Shown piece by piece: positions 24,878 to 33,036 of a DNA stretch of 64,000 bases. The notes under the pieces were generated by a model that was not told the origin of the DNA, did no database searches, and was given only the letters and a program-made list of their open reading frames with translations. This stretch comes from Gammaproteobacteria bacterium 28-57-27. GTDB taxonomy: Bacteria; Pseudomonadota; Gammaproteobacteria; Halothiobacillales; Halothiobacillaceae. Made by a program: the position numbers and the translations under genes. Where the stretch lies: positions 1-64,000 of the forward strand of contig NCGK01000003.1 in the NCBI GenBank assembly GCA_002281735.1. The letters run 5' to 3'. How positions within the stretch are numbered: the stretch's first letter is position 1; each line of letters starts with the position of its first letter.

Positions 24878-24927
24878 ATCAGGCCAAATAAATCAGGCCA
24901 AATAAATCAGGCCAAACAAATCAGGCC
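24872..24927 (+). repeat. Four tandem copies of a 14-bp unit across the dsbA stop codon
   Basis: AAATAAATCAGGCC occurs four times head-to-tail (24872, 24886, 24900, 24914; the last has one change). The first copy contains the dsbA TAA. Such arrays change copy number by strand slippage; here extra copies stay downstream of the stop and would alter only the 3' end before the terminator. Confidence 0.9.
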
Positions 24928-24944
24928 ATTAATGAACCTCCATG

Positions 24945-24977
24945 AAAACCCCGGACCATTTGGCCGGGGTTTTTTTG
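24945..24977 (+). terminator. Rho-independent terminator after dsbA
   Basis: AAAACCCCGG and CCGGGGTTTT pair around a small inner CCA/TGG stem and are followed by a T-run, about 70 bp after dsbA. It separates the cytochrome maturation genes from ndh. Confidence 0.88.
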
Positions 24978-25078
24978 TTGCTCTTACACGGTGAGGACAT
25001 ATTTCACACTGAAAATAACCCAGTGGTTTGCTAAGGTGAGTACGTCGGTGGGTGATCTTCAGCGTAGAGGGGTAGTTC

Positions 25079-26383
25079 ATGCAGAGTATCGTGATTGTTG
25101 GAGGGGGAGCCGGTGGTCTGGAACTGGCAACCCGCCTGGGGCGGGCGAAGCTGAACGTGACCTTGATCGACCGTGAACGCACTCACTTGTGGAAGCCTCT
25201 GCTGCATGAGGTGGCAACTGGAACTCTGGATGACGGTGTAGACGCCTTGTCTTACCGGGCGCATTGCGCAGGGGTGGGTATCCGTTTTCATTTGGGACAG
25301 GTCAATGGCATGGATCGTGAACGCCGTGAGCTCCTGCTTGCACCGATGCTGGGTGTCCATGGTGAGGAGGTGCTGCATGCACGCCGTGTCGCCTACGACA
25401 CCTTGGTGTGGGCGGTTGGAGCGCATTCGAATGATTTTGGCATCCAGGGTGTGCGTGAGCATTGTCACTCGCTGGATTCTTCAGCCCAAGCGCAGGCGTT
25501 TCATCTGGAGTTGCTCAATCGTTTCTTGCATCTGCAAGAAGAAGGTCATGACGACGAGCGCGTGACAGTTGCTATCGTCGGTGCAGGAGCTACTGGCGTG
25601 GAGTTGGCCGCTGAATTGTTCAATGCGGCCGAAATGCTGACGCATTACGGGGTGGAGCGCGCTGGGCGCAAGGGTTTGCGCGTTGTGCTGGTTGAAGCGG
25701 CTGAGCGGGTTTTGCCCGCTTTGCCCGAGGTGATGTCACAGCGTGCGCAAAACGTACTGGAGGCTTTGGGCGTTGAGTTGCACCTCAACACGGCGGTGCA
25801 ACAGGTGCAGGCCAACGGCGTAATGACCAAGGAGGGCGTTCTTCTTCCCGCTGATTTAATCGTCTGGGCAGCGGGCATTCAGGCGCCGTCATTTTTGGCG
25901 CGTTTAGGTCTGCCGGTGAATCGGATCAATCAGCTTGAGGTCGAAGCCGATTTACGCGTGAAAGGCGAGGAGGCGGTCTATGCCCTAGGCGATTGCGCCT
26001 GTTTGCGTGAAGCGCCCACGGCGGCCACGCCTGCGGGGCGTTTGGTGCCACCACGTGCACAGGCCGCACATCAAATGGCGAAGTTCTTGGCTCAGGTGTT
26101 GATTGAGCGTGCACGTCATCCATCCCCAGTGCGCGCAATCAAACCTTTTGCCTACCACGACCATGGCTCCTTGGTATCGCTGGCGGATTATCAAACCCTA
26201 GGCTCCGTGATGGATGATGTGATGCATGGCCGCTTCCTCATTGAAGGGCGCATGGCACGCGCGGCGTATTTGTCCTTGTATCGCCAACATCAACTCACGT
26301 TGCACGGGCCGTGGCGCACCGCGCTGATGATGCTGGCCAGCGGGATGAATCAGTGGATTCGACCGAGCATCAAGTTGTACTAA
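25079..26383 (+). CDS. ndh: Type II NADH:quinone oxidoreductase (NDH-2)
   Basis: NDH-2 oxidises NADH and reduces quinone at the inner membrane without pumping protons. The 434 residues have an FAD-binding dinucleotide fold at the start (IVIVGGGAGGLELATRLG), a second NADH-binding fold near 165 (VAIVGAGATGVELAAELF), and the C-terminal VYALGDCACLREA FAD motif. The last 40 residues contain GSVMDDVMHGRFLIEGRMARAAYLSLYRQHQ, matching the family's membrane-anchoring end. AGAGGGG precedes the ATG. It converges with the histidine kinase gene; no terminator with a long stem is seen in the 32-bp gap. Confidence 0.92.
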   Translation: MQSIVIVGGGAGGLELATRLGRAKLNVTLIDRERTHLWKPLLHEVATGTLDDGVDALSYRAHCAGVGIRFHLGQVNGMDRERRELLLAPMLGVHGEEVLHARRVAYDTLVWAVGAHSNDFGIQGVREHCHSLDSSAQAQAFHLELLNRFLHLQEEGHDDERVTVAIVGAGATGVELAAELFNAAEMLTHYGVERAGRKGLRVVLVEAAERVLPALPEVMSQRAQNVLEALGVELHLNTAVQQVQANGVMTKEGVLLPADLIVWAAGIQAPSFLARLGLPVNRINQLEVEADLRVKGEEAVYALGDCACLREAPTAATPAGRLVPPRAQAAHQMAKFLAQVLIERARHPSPVRAIKPFAYHDHGSLVSLADYQTLGSVMDDVMHGRFLIEGRMARAAYLSLYRQHQLTLHGPWRTALMMLASGMNQWIRPSIKLY

Positions 26384-26415
26384 GCGAGAGTAATTCACCT
26401 AGACGTACATCGCGC

Positions 26416-27993
26416 TTACTCTTTTGGCCAAGTGACACAAAATGCAGCGCCCGCGAGCTGAGTTCCCTTGCAGTAAACTACATCCCCACCGTGTTGGCGG
26501 GCAATTTGTCGCACAATCGCCAACCCTAATCCTGTGCCTCCTGTGGCGCGTTGACGGCTGTGGTCTAAACGCCGGAAGGGCTCGAAAATACGCTCACGAT
26601 CTTCAGGGGCGATGCCGTCCCCATCATCTTCAACGATGAGTTGAAAATGATCGCCCTGTGCTGAAATGTTGACGAAAACATGCGCGCGACAATGGTTTGC
26701 GGCGTTATCCAGTAGATTGATCAGCATATGACGCATGGCGTTTTGATCCATTCTCATGTGCTCCAGTCGTTGCGGATCTTGAGTGAGTGTAATGTTCGGA
26801 TGCGCCTGCTTAAAGGGTTCGATAATGCCGTTATACCAAGCTTCAATTTCAGCGTGCTCTAGGCGTTTTAAGGTGATTGGGCGGTCGTAACGGGCATATA
26901 GCAATAGCTCTTGGATACGGCGTTCAAGCTCGCTGATGTTGTGTTGCAGCGCATCTTGATAACGCGCTTGATCGTCTGCGGTGACACTGTCCCGCAGCAT
27001 CTCCAGTGCAAATGCCAAGCGTGCTACAGGGGTTTTTAGTTCATGTGAAACGGCATTGACTAGAGTTTTGTGGCTTTCGATCAAGCGTTGCACGTCGCTG
27101 GCCATGGTGTTGAATGCTTGCCCCGGTAAATACAGCGCCGAACCTTTCGGTAAGCGCATGCGGGCATCAAGTTGACCCGCACCATAGCGGCGGGTCGTGC
27201 GGTTGAATAGGCGTAATTCGCGCCAAAAAAGCAGTAGCCAGAGAATGATGGGAAGCAAGAGCATTAGCAGGATGCTGCCAATTTGGGTAATTTGTAGCTC
27301 TTGCTTGAGCAATGTTTCGTTGATTGGGCCGGCGAGGATGACCCACGAACCTTGGGTAATAGATTCATAGAGAAAATAAATACTGAACTGATGGGTGATT
27401 TCATCTTCCACGACCAGTAGTTTTTGCTGCACGAGCTGTGCTTTTTGCTCATCACTTAGTGTTAAATCATTGGCTTGGAAGGCTTGCAGTGGAAAATCAA
27501 CCTGAGATTGAGCCGCCTGTAAACCGTCAGTCAACGTGGGAAATTTACCTATTTCCTGTGCGATCACCCAAGTAACACCCTTGGCGCTCTGGGTATAGAC
27601 CTCGGTATCCGACTCGTTAATTTGTAGGCGCAATACAACTGAATCACCCTTTATGGGTATAAACAGCCATACGGGTTTTGCATAAGAGAAAACATGATTA
27701 CCTGACTGCAAATCACGACGCTGCGCATTGTTTAAGTCAAATGTTTCTGCGCTGCCCAGTTTAAGGCGATAGTTAAAGTGCTGGTTATTGGTTTGCACCC
27801 ATTCTTCACGCGCATCTGGGGCAAGAGGGGTTAATGTTTGCCTCAGTTCATGCTCGACACCTTTGAATTGCTCGGCAAGGAATTTATCCAGAGAGTGCTC
27901 GGCAAGGTATTTAAGCGGGTTGAGGCTGGTAAATTGGAATATACCTACAGATAGCAAAATGAGTAAAAAAAGACGCAAAAACAGGTGAATCAT
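26416..27993 (-). CDS. Sensor histidine kinase (OmpR-partner type, RstB-like)
   Basis: The 525 residues comprise a membrane helix (about 4-23), a large periplasmic sensor region (about 24-235), a second helix (about 238-258), a HAMP segment, a dimerisation domain with SHELKTP (phospho-accepting H317), and a C-terminal ATPase domain (DNAANHC, EDDGDGIAPED, GTGLGLAIVRQIA). The periplasmic region is longer than in E. coli RstB. The gene overlaps the upstream response regulator by 4 bp. Two genes for exported proteins lie upstream in the same direction and may encode its ligand-binding partners or outputs; this is inference. Confidence 0.9.
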   Translation of the reverse strand: MIHLFLRLFLLILLSVGIFQFTSLNPLKYLAEHSLDKFLAEQFKGVEHELRQTLTPLAPDAREEWVQTNNQHFNYRLKLGSAETFDLNNAQRRDLQSGNHVFSYAKPVWLFIPIKGDSVVLRLQINESDTEVYTQSAKGVTWVIAQEIGKFPTLTDGLQAAQSQVDFPLQAFQANDLTLSDEQKAQLVQQKLLVVEDEITHQFSIYFLYESITQGSWVILAGPINETLLKQELQITQIGSILLMLLLPIILWLLLFWRELRLFNRTTRRYGAGQLDARMRLPKGSALYLPGQAFNTMASDVQRLIESHKTLVNAVSHELKTPVARLAFALEMLRDSVTADDQARYQDALQHNISELERRIQELLLYARYDRPITLKRLEHAEIEAWYNGIIEPFKQAHPNITLTQDPQRLEHMRMDQNAMRHMLINLLDNAANHCRAHVFVNISAQGDHFQLIVEDDGDGIAPEDRERIFEPFRRLDHSRQRATGGTGLGLAIVRQIARQHGGDVVYCKGTQLAGAAFCVTWPKE

Positions 27994-28682
27994 GCCAAGT
28001 CTTCGCTTAAAAGATAACCCTTGCCACGAATCGTGCGAATGACCACAGTGGGTTTTGGATGTACCTCTAATTTTTTTCGCAGGCGAGAAATGCGCAAGTC
28101 AATCATGCGATCCTGTCCGTCATAATCGAAACCGCGCAGCTCGCGGTAAAGCGTGTCGCGGTGGATCACCTGACTTGCATGGCGTGCCAGCACATGCAAT
28201 AACTCAAATTCAGCGGTGCTGAGATCAAGCCGATGCTCACCTAAGTAGGCGCTATAGCTTTGCCTGTCGATGGATAACGCGCCAAACTGCAAGCGGATTT
28301 CAGGCGCATCCAATGTGCGCCGCAAAATATTCCGGATACGCGCCAACAACAAACGCGGATGCACCGGTTTGCTGATGTAATCGTCCGCGCCGTTTTCCAA
28401 GCCCTGGAGCTCGTCAATATCTTCACCGAGCGCGGTGAGCATAATGATGGGCACGGCAGAAAAATCGCGCACCTGTTTGCATACACCAAAACCATCCAGC
28501 CCGGGCAGCATGACATCAAGAACAACCAGATCAGGCGGAGCACAACGGATAACCTCAACCGCGCGCAAGCCATTCTCTTGAATATCGACGCTAAAGCCTT
28601 GCTTTTGCAGATATTCTTGCGTGAGTGCGGCCAGTTGTGGGTCATCTTCGACCAGCAATAGGCGGGAGGGTTGAGTTTTCAT
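27990..28682 (-). CDS. OmpR/PhoB-family response regulator (RstA-like)
   Basis: Taking ATG 28682 (AAGG just upstream) gives 230 residues. The receiver domain has acidic VEDD (about 11-14), the phospho-acceptor D56 in LVVLDVMLPGLDG, and the lysine in YISKPVHP. The C-terminal winged helix has LSTAEFELLHVLARHASQVIHRDTL and DLRISRLRKKLE. The frame is open up to 28730, but the extra 16 residues lack a domain. It is coupled to the kinase gene by a 4-bp overlap. Its regulon is not visible; the exported-protein genes upstream are natural candidates. Confidence 0.9.
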   Translation of the reverse strand: MKTQPSRLLLVEDDPQLAALTQEYLQKQGFSVDIQENGLRAVEVIRCAPPDLVVLDVMLPGLDGFGVCKQVRDFSAVPIIMLTALGEDIDELQGLENGADDYISKPVHPRLLLARIRNILRRTLDAPEIRLQFGALSIDRQSYSAYLGEHRLDLSTAEFELLHVLARHASQVIHRDTLYRELRGFDYDGQDRMIDLRISRLRKKLEVHPKPTVVIRTIRGKGYLLSEDLA

Positions 28683-28734
28683 AGGCCTTGAATTTATTTC
28701 CGGCTCCTTTTGGGACATGGTTTGTAGCATGTCG

Positions 28735-29385
28735 TTATTTTTTTGCGTTTACGCATTTGCGTAACCGGTCGCGTGCGGCCATGCCGCCATGCCATTCGAC
28801 CTTGGCAACGGATGTGCCATCTATTTCCAGATTGAAACTCGCCACGTCTTCCATACCATCCAACAGCGCCTCAATCGTCGGCACAGCAAATACGATGGAG
28901 CCGAAAGTATCGCCCGGAAGTTTGTAGTTAAACGCGTGTACGCTTTGCGGTGCCTCGCCGGACTGTTTGAGGGTCACTTTTACTTTCTGCGATTTGTCCG
29001 GCGTGGGGATACTGGCTCCCCAAAAGGTCATGAGCGCGCCTTTATAATCACCACCCGGTCCAGATAACCTAACCATGCCATCGCCTTTCCAGAAAAAAGC
29101 AGCACAGTCTTCACCTGGCGCAGCCTCGGCATGATCATCAAAATACTCCCAACCACCGTTAATGTAATGCTCATATGCGGCCTTGAATTTCGGATCGCTT
29201 TTTTTCCGCTTTTCGATCTCCTCAGATGGCTGCTGTGCCACAGCGGTAGACACCGAGGCCGCCTCGCTCAGTAGCGACTGCATTGGATCAAAGGGGGCTG
29301 GGCTTTGGCTCGCCAGCGCTGGGCAGGTGAGCGCCAGCATCAACAGAGCTGACGCGCTAAAACGGGTCAAATAAATTTGAGTCAT
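28735..29385 (-). CDS. Exported protein of unknown function upstream of the two-component genes
   Basis: ATG 29385 has AGGAGG six bases upstream and opens a clear signal peptide (ASALLMLALTCPALA), giving 216 residues. The mature part has a short charged coiled segment (EEIEKRKKSDPKFKAAYEHY), then a mixed-strand region with two cysteines (EDCAAFFW; RKCVNAKK), which could form a disulfide in the periplasm. I recognise no family. It lies 52 bp before the response-regulator gene and 53 bp after another exported-protein gene on the same strand. Confidence 0.65.
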   Translation of the reverse strand: MTQIYLTRFSASALLMLALTCPALASQSPAPFDPMQSLLSEAASVSTAVAQQPSEEIEKRKKSDPKFKAAYEHYINGGWEYFDDHAEAAPGEDCAAFFWKGDGMVRLSGPGGDYKGALMTFWGASIPTPDKSQKVKVTLKQSGEAPQSVHAFNYKLPGDTFGSIVFAVPTIEALLDGMEDVASFNLEIDGTSVAKVEWHGGMAARDRLRKCVNAKK

Positions 29386-29438
29386 TGCTGGCCTCCTGAT
29401 AGGGAAAAATAACGTCGGGATGGCTATCAACACGTGGT

Positions 29439-30590
29439 CTAATTTCCGGGCACATGTAACAGCCCCTCACACGCATCGTTGGCAGATAGATTCATATTGC
29501 TATCAGCACGGATGCGCACATCGGCGACGCGAAATGCGCCTTGCTGATCTGGCGCGGTGACAAACTGGATGTCGCAACTCCAGTAAACCCCATTCGTCAC
29601 ATACGTACCCCCCTTGTAGTCATACGCCGCGCGCGTGTCATAGTCTTTGCCATAAGACAGGAAGTGCACATTGCCTGTTGCGGTCATGCTCGGGCGACCG
29701 ACTATTGAAGCGACCTCCTCCTCCAGCCGGCCTTGCCAGACCATCAGCATCTGGGATTCAGTGCGATTCATTTCGCGTCCGTTGCGCAGCTTGGCGGCCA
29801 CCTTGTCAAAGTCGAACTTGCTTTCCGCCGCCTGAATTTTCGGCTCGTAGGCTTGCTTGGTTTTTTGCGTCAGTTCACCGAGCTGTTTTTGTATCTCCGC
29901 AACTTTGGCCATCGCAGCGGCTTTCTCCTCAGGCGTAGCTTGTTTCGCCCATTTGCCACTGGGGTCTGGGCGTTTGCTTCCCGCCCAGAGTCGAGTCCAC
30001 GCTAGTTCCAGAAATTCCGGCGCCGACCCATTCATTAGGGTCACGTCTTCGGTAAAACCAATTTTTCGCAATTCCGTATTGAACAATGCGCTATCCAAGG
30101 TTTTGCCCGTGGAGGATGCGCGTACCGCCGCATTGACTTCATCAGGGTTACAGGCCAGCTTGTGCGCCTTGAGCAAAACGGGGCTGCTTGCTGTTTGCCA
30201 TGTACCAGCAGGCGTGGATTCAATTTTCAAATCGCTGCGCCGCAGGATCGTACCGCCTTCACCCAAGCGCATTTTTACCGGGTCTGTCCAGGCAGCGGGT
30301 TCGGGGATGCCCTTCCCGAAGTCAACTTTCGAGATGCATTCAAACTGCAAGCGCATTTCAGCCCACTCGGGTTGTTGTGCGTTTTCGTAGATCACCGTGA
30401 CATTGATCTGCTTGATTTCGATAGATCCCATCAACATGCTGACCGGGGTGCGGTCATCCACTAGCGTATTGGCAAAAAAAGCCTGTCGGTTTCCGGATCC
30501 ACCCTGCATGTGAAAGAAAACGTCGGCGGCGAAAACCGAATGCCCGAAACCTAACGTCACGAAAAAAAATGTAGAGATACTGCGCATCAT
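29439..30590 (-). CDS. Exported protein of unknown function, first gene of the two-component cluster
   Basis: This 383-residue protein starts with a signal peptide (ISTFFFVTLGFGHSVFA) and has GGAG six bases before ATG 30590. It has a central helical region (about 215-300) rich in Lys, Glu and Gln that predicts a coiled coil, between two strand-rich parts. Four cysteines sit in both halves (FECISK, LACNPD, SCDIQF, DACEGL). No domain is recognised. It is probably the promoter-proximal gene of a four-gene transcript ending in the histidine kinase. Confidence 0.6.
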   Translation of the reverse strand: MMRSISTFFFVTLGFGHSVFAADVFFHMQGGSGNRQAFFANTLVDDRTPVSMLMGSIEIKQINVTVIYENAQQPEWAEMRLQFECISKVDFGKGIPEPAAWTDPVKMRLGEGGTILRRSDLKIESTPAGTWQTASSPVLLKAHKLACNPDEVNAAVRASSTGKTLDSALFNTELRKIGFTEDVTLMNGSAPEFLELAWTRLWAGSKRPDPSGKWAKQATPEEKAAAMAKVAEIQKQLGELTQKTKQAYEPKIQAAESKFDFDKVAAKLRNGREMNRTESQMLMVWQGRLEEEVASIVGRPSMTATGNVHFLSYGKDYDTRAAYDYKGGTYVTNGVYWSCDIQFVTAPDQQGAFRVADVRIRADSNMNLSANDACEGLLHVPGN

Positions 30591-30748
30591 TTCCTACTCC
30601 TAATAGATTCGACCATCAGATAGTCCGTAAATTGGGTGCCAATTAGGCTTGGAGCCTAACGTTTAAATACTTCGGGCGGAAAAAAGTAGATTTTTCACGA
30701 TCCGTTGGAATGATTTGTTAACTAGAATCAGAAAGTAAAATGCTGTGC

Positions 30749-31570
30749 TCATTCAAGTTGAGGGCTGCGTGCTTGCTTTATGGGTAGAGCTTCGCGAATA
30801 GCAGAGATTACCGACTCGGGTTTTTCCAGCGGGATGCCGTGCCCACTATCGACCCAGATTTGTTTTGAGCCTGGGTAAAGTCGGGCGATGTCTTTACGTT
30901 TTTCGTTCACGTCATCAGCTACTCTCGATGTATCTTCCAGCGGTTTGGATGCACTGAGAACGAGCACGGGTTTGTTTGACAAGGTCGGTAGTTCGATTAC
31001 TTGCTTGCCCGTTTGATAAACCAAATCAAGTTCCTCTTTGGCGGTTCCAGTGACTAAAGCTTCGATGATGACGCGAACAAAAAAAGGCTGCTTAATAATT
31101 GCGTCCTCGCCATCCAGTTGTCGAGGGTGCGTTGAGTCAACCAGCACAAGCGCACTCACCTCGTCAGGATAGCGGCGAGCAAACAGCTGCATATACAAGC
31201 CGCCTAAAGAGTGCCCTACCAGAATATAGGGCGGTTTCAAGCCTTTGTTTTTAAGTAATGCTCTTAATTCATCAACGATGTGCGAACCATCACGGGGTGT
31301 TGTCGTGGAGTCGCTTTCTCCATAGCCGGGGCGGTTGTAGGTGAATGTCGTAGTATCCGACGATAGTTCAGGGACTACTTCCCTCCACCACTCCATTCGT
31401 CCACCAAGTCCATTTTCAAAAACAACGGGAATGGTGTCGTGTTGGGTCAGTGCAAACTCAACATTTCTATGGTTGATGTTTTCCGTGGTCGAATTAGGGA
31501 GCGAGGCACAACCCGTGAGTAAGGCAAGCGTCAGAATCGCAATACCTTTGGCGAATAGCTTTATTTTCAT
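30749..31570 (-). CDS. Alpha/beta-hydrolase lipoprotein
   Basis: The 273 residues begin with a lipoprotein signal ending in LLTGC, so the enzyme should be anchored in the cell envelope. The alpha/beta-hydrolase domain has the nucleophile elbow GHSLGG (Ser near 127), the acid region after VLVLSASKPLEDTS, and the catalytic histidine in DSGHGIP. The oxyanion motif is FENGLGGRMEWW, and TYNRPGYGESD is the usual lid-proximal strand. It could be a lipase or esterase; the substrate is unknown. The next gene downstream on this strand is the histidine-kinase cluster, 158 bp away. Confidence 0.85.
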   Translation of the reverse strand: MKIKLFAKGIAILTLALLTGCASLPNSTTENINHRNVEFALTQHDTIPVVFENGLGGRMEWWREVVPELSSDTTTFTYNRPGYGESDSTTTPRDGSHIVDELRALLKNKGLKPPYILVGHSLGGLYMQLFARRYPDEVSALVLVDSTHPRQLDGEDAIIKQPFFVRVIIEALVTGTAKEELDLVYQTGKQVIELPTLSNKPVLVLSASKPLEDTSRVADDVNEKRKDIARLYPGSKQIWVDSGHGIPLEKPESVISAIREALPIKQARSPQLE

Positions 31571-31660
31571 GACGCACTAAAAGCCTCCTCTAACTTTTAA
31601 GCTCAGTCGGCGTCAGAGCTTCATAACTTTTGAACATTCGGTTGGATGACGGATAAGGCA

Positions 31661-32236
31661 TCATCTTGCAGCTCCCCTCGACTGTAATCCCGCAACCAAG
31701 GCGGCTTGCATGTCGCCAGGAAGGCTCTCGACCCCCTTGACCATGCCGGAGCCGCCATTCACCCAGTGAACGCTAAACGTCCTAAGCGGAACCTGGGTGG
31801 ACGAAAATTCGGATATATCCAACAAAACTTCCGTGCTGCCCTCCACAAGGGTTACGGAGGACAGCAACTTGACCACCGGACCTAATTCACGCACAGCAAT
31901 GACGATCAGTTTGTCGAGTGTTCCACTTGCTGAAGTTGTCTGTGCAGAAACGGTTGCGGGGCTGGCCTCTGGAATACGCTGCAAAACAGCATGTGCAAAA
32001 CAACCTGAATGTTCAATAAACATGTGCAAACCTGCCTCTGCTGCAGCCTCCCGCTGGAGAATATCTTTCTGTTCTGGACGCCACTGCGGTGCCCAGAGAA
32101 TCAGTGCCGAAGCTGCGCGGTCACAAACGGGGGCTTGTGGCGAGGGGGTCATGTTAATCGTGGTGCTGGCGCATCCAGTCAAGAGTGAGCAGAGCGCAAT
32201 GCCCATAGATTGAAAAAATCGTTTTTGAGTGACCAT
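31661..32236 (-). CDS. Lipoprotein of unknown function
   Basis: ATG 32236 gives about 191 residues with a signal peptide ending in the lipobox SLLTGC. The mature protein has paired cysteines (VCDRAAS and SGCFAHAVL) and a C-terminal half of alternating strands (LSSVTLVEGSTEVLLDISEF). The pattern resembles small envelope lipoproteins, but I cannot name a family with confidence. It is one of three small envelope-protein genes in a row on the minus strand between purK and the two-component cluster. Confidence 0.6.
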   Translation of the reverse strand: MVTQKRFFQSMGIALCSLLTGCASTTINMTPSPQAPVCDRAASALILWAPQWRPEQKDILQREAAAEAGLHMFIEHSGCFAHAVLQRIPEASPATVSAQTTSASGTLDKLIVIAVRELGPVVKLLSSVTLVEGSTEVLLDISEFSSTQVPLRTFSVHWVNGGSGMVKGVESLPGDMQAALVAGLQSRGAAR

Positions 32237-32340
32237 ACGATGAGGCACCTAATTAAAAATGAGAGGGCGGCTTTAGATAATCTAAAACTGAGGTTCAGGC
32301 GGAATGTGGCGTTTTTTCGATGACCAGCTTGAGTGGAAAA

Positions 32341-32730
32341 CTAAGTATTTTGATCTTTTTCATTCCACTGCCATGCACACCAAATAATAAACAATAAACC
32401 TAACACTTCTAGTGCGGAAAAAAATATGTATGAAACGCTCGTGTTTCCACCACCTATGACCCAAAAAATAGTTATCGATCCTGCGACGATATTGGCTAGA
32501 CGATTTGCTCTGTATTTTAATAGCCGAGACAGGATAATCATGGCAATAGGGATTTCAAGCAGAATGGAAAAAAGCAATAACATACCTTGTGATGGTTTCA
32601 TTGCTATCATTTCTTCCAATGCTCCAGGATTTATAAATCCGACAATGTCCGCAAACACCATGTTGAACAGCACGAATATCCACAGTGTAGAAAGCTTTAC
32701 CTTGACTTCATCGGTTTGTGACGCCTTCAT
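32341..32730 (-). CDS. Small four-helix membrane protein, DUF6326-like
   Basis: The 129 residues contain four hydrophobic helices (LSTLWIFVLFNMVFADIVGF; GMLLLFSILLEIPIAMIIL; LANIVAGSITIFWVIGG; YIFFSALEVLGLLFIIWCAW). The pattern LSTLWIFVxxNMxFAD is what I recall for the DUF6326 family, whose function is unknown. Its A/T-richer composition differs from the housekeeping genes around it, suggesting later acquisition. The gene before it on this strand is a 50-residue ORF. Confidence 0.6.
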   Translation of the reverse strand: MKASQTDEVKVKLSTLWIFVLFNMVFADIVGFINPGALEEMIAMKPSQGMLLLFSILLEIPIAMIILSRLLKYRANRLANIVAGSITIFWVIGGGNTSVSYIFFSALEVLGLLFIIWCAWQWNEKDQNT

Positions 32731-32773
32731 TTTTTAACCCTTCATTAGGCTGGTGAGTCGGGCGCTAACCAAT

Positions 32774-32926
32774 TCATGTTGATTCTAATGGTTTAATGGG
32801 TTTGAAATCAGGCAGGCTTTTGATTGGGGTAAAAAAGTTAACCCCAGCATGGAGACTCACGTCGATTGATCCTGCGATCAGCAGGCTTTTGATGAGGGTG
32901 GCGTAGGCTGTTTTTACCGCTTTCAT
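32774..32926 (-). CDS. Small ORF, 50 residues, unknown
   Basis: An ATG at 32926 with GGAG seven bases upstream opens 50 codons ending in TGA (32774-32776). The product begins MKAVKTAYATLIKSLLIAGS, a basic start and hydrophobic segment like a short signal or membrane anchor, and ends in a Pro/Lys-rich tail (LPDFKPIKPLEST). The DNA contains ATCAAAAGCCTG twice, giving IKSL in both parts. It lies upstream of the DUF6326-like gene in the 306-bp gap before purK. No family is recognised; the strong ribosome site is the main support. Confidence 0.5.
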   Translation of the reverse strand: MKAVKTAYATLIKSLLIAGSIDVSLHAGVNFFTPIKSLPDFKPIKPLEST

Positions 32927-33036
32927 GATGTTCTCCAATAGTTATTGAGTGACATCAGATTAGGCGGCCATCCTTAGCGTATCAATGCGATTCGCGTCGT
33001 GTTTGTGTATCGGTTTGTAGCATGAGTACGGGGAAA

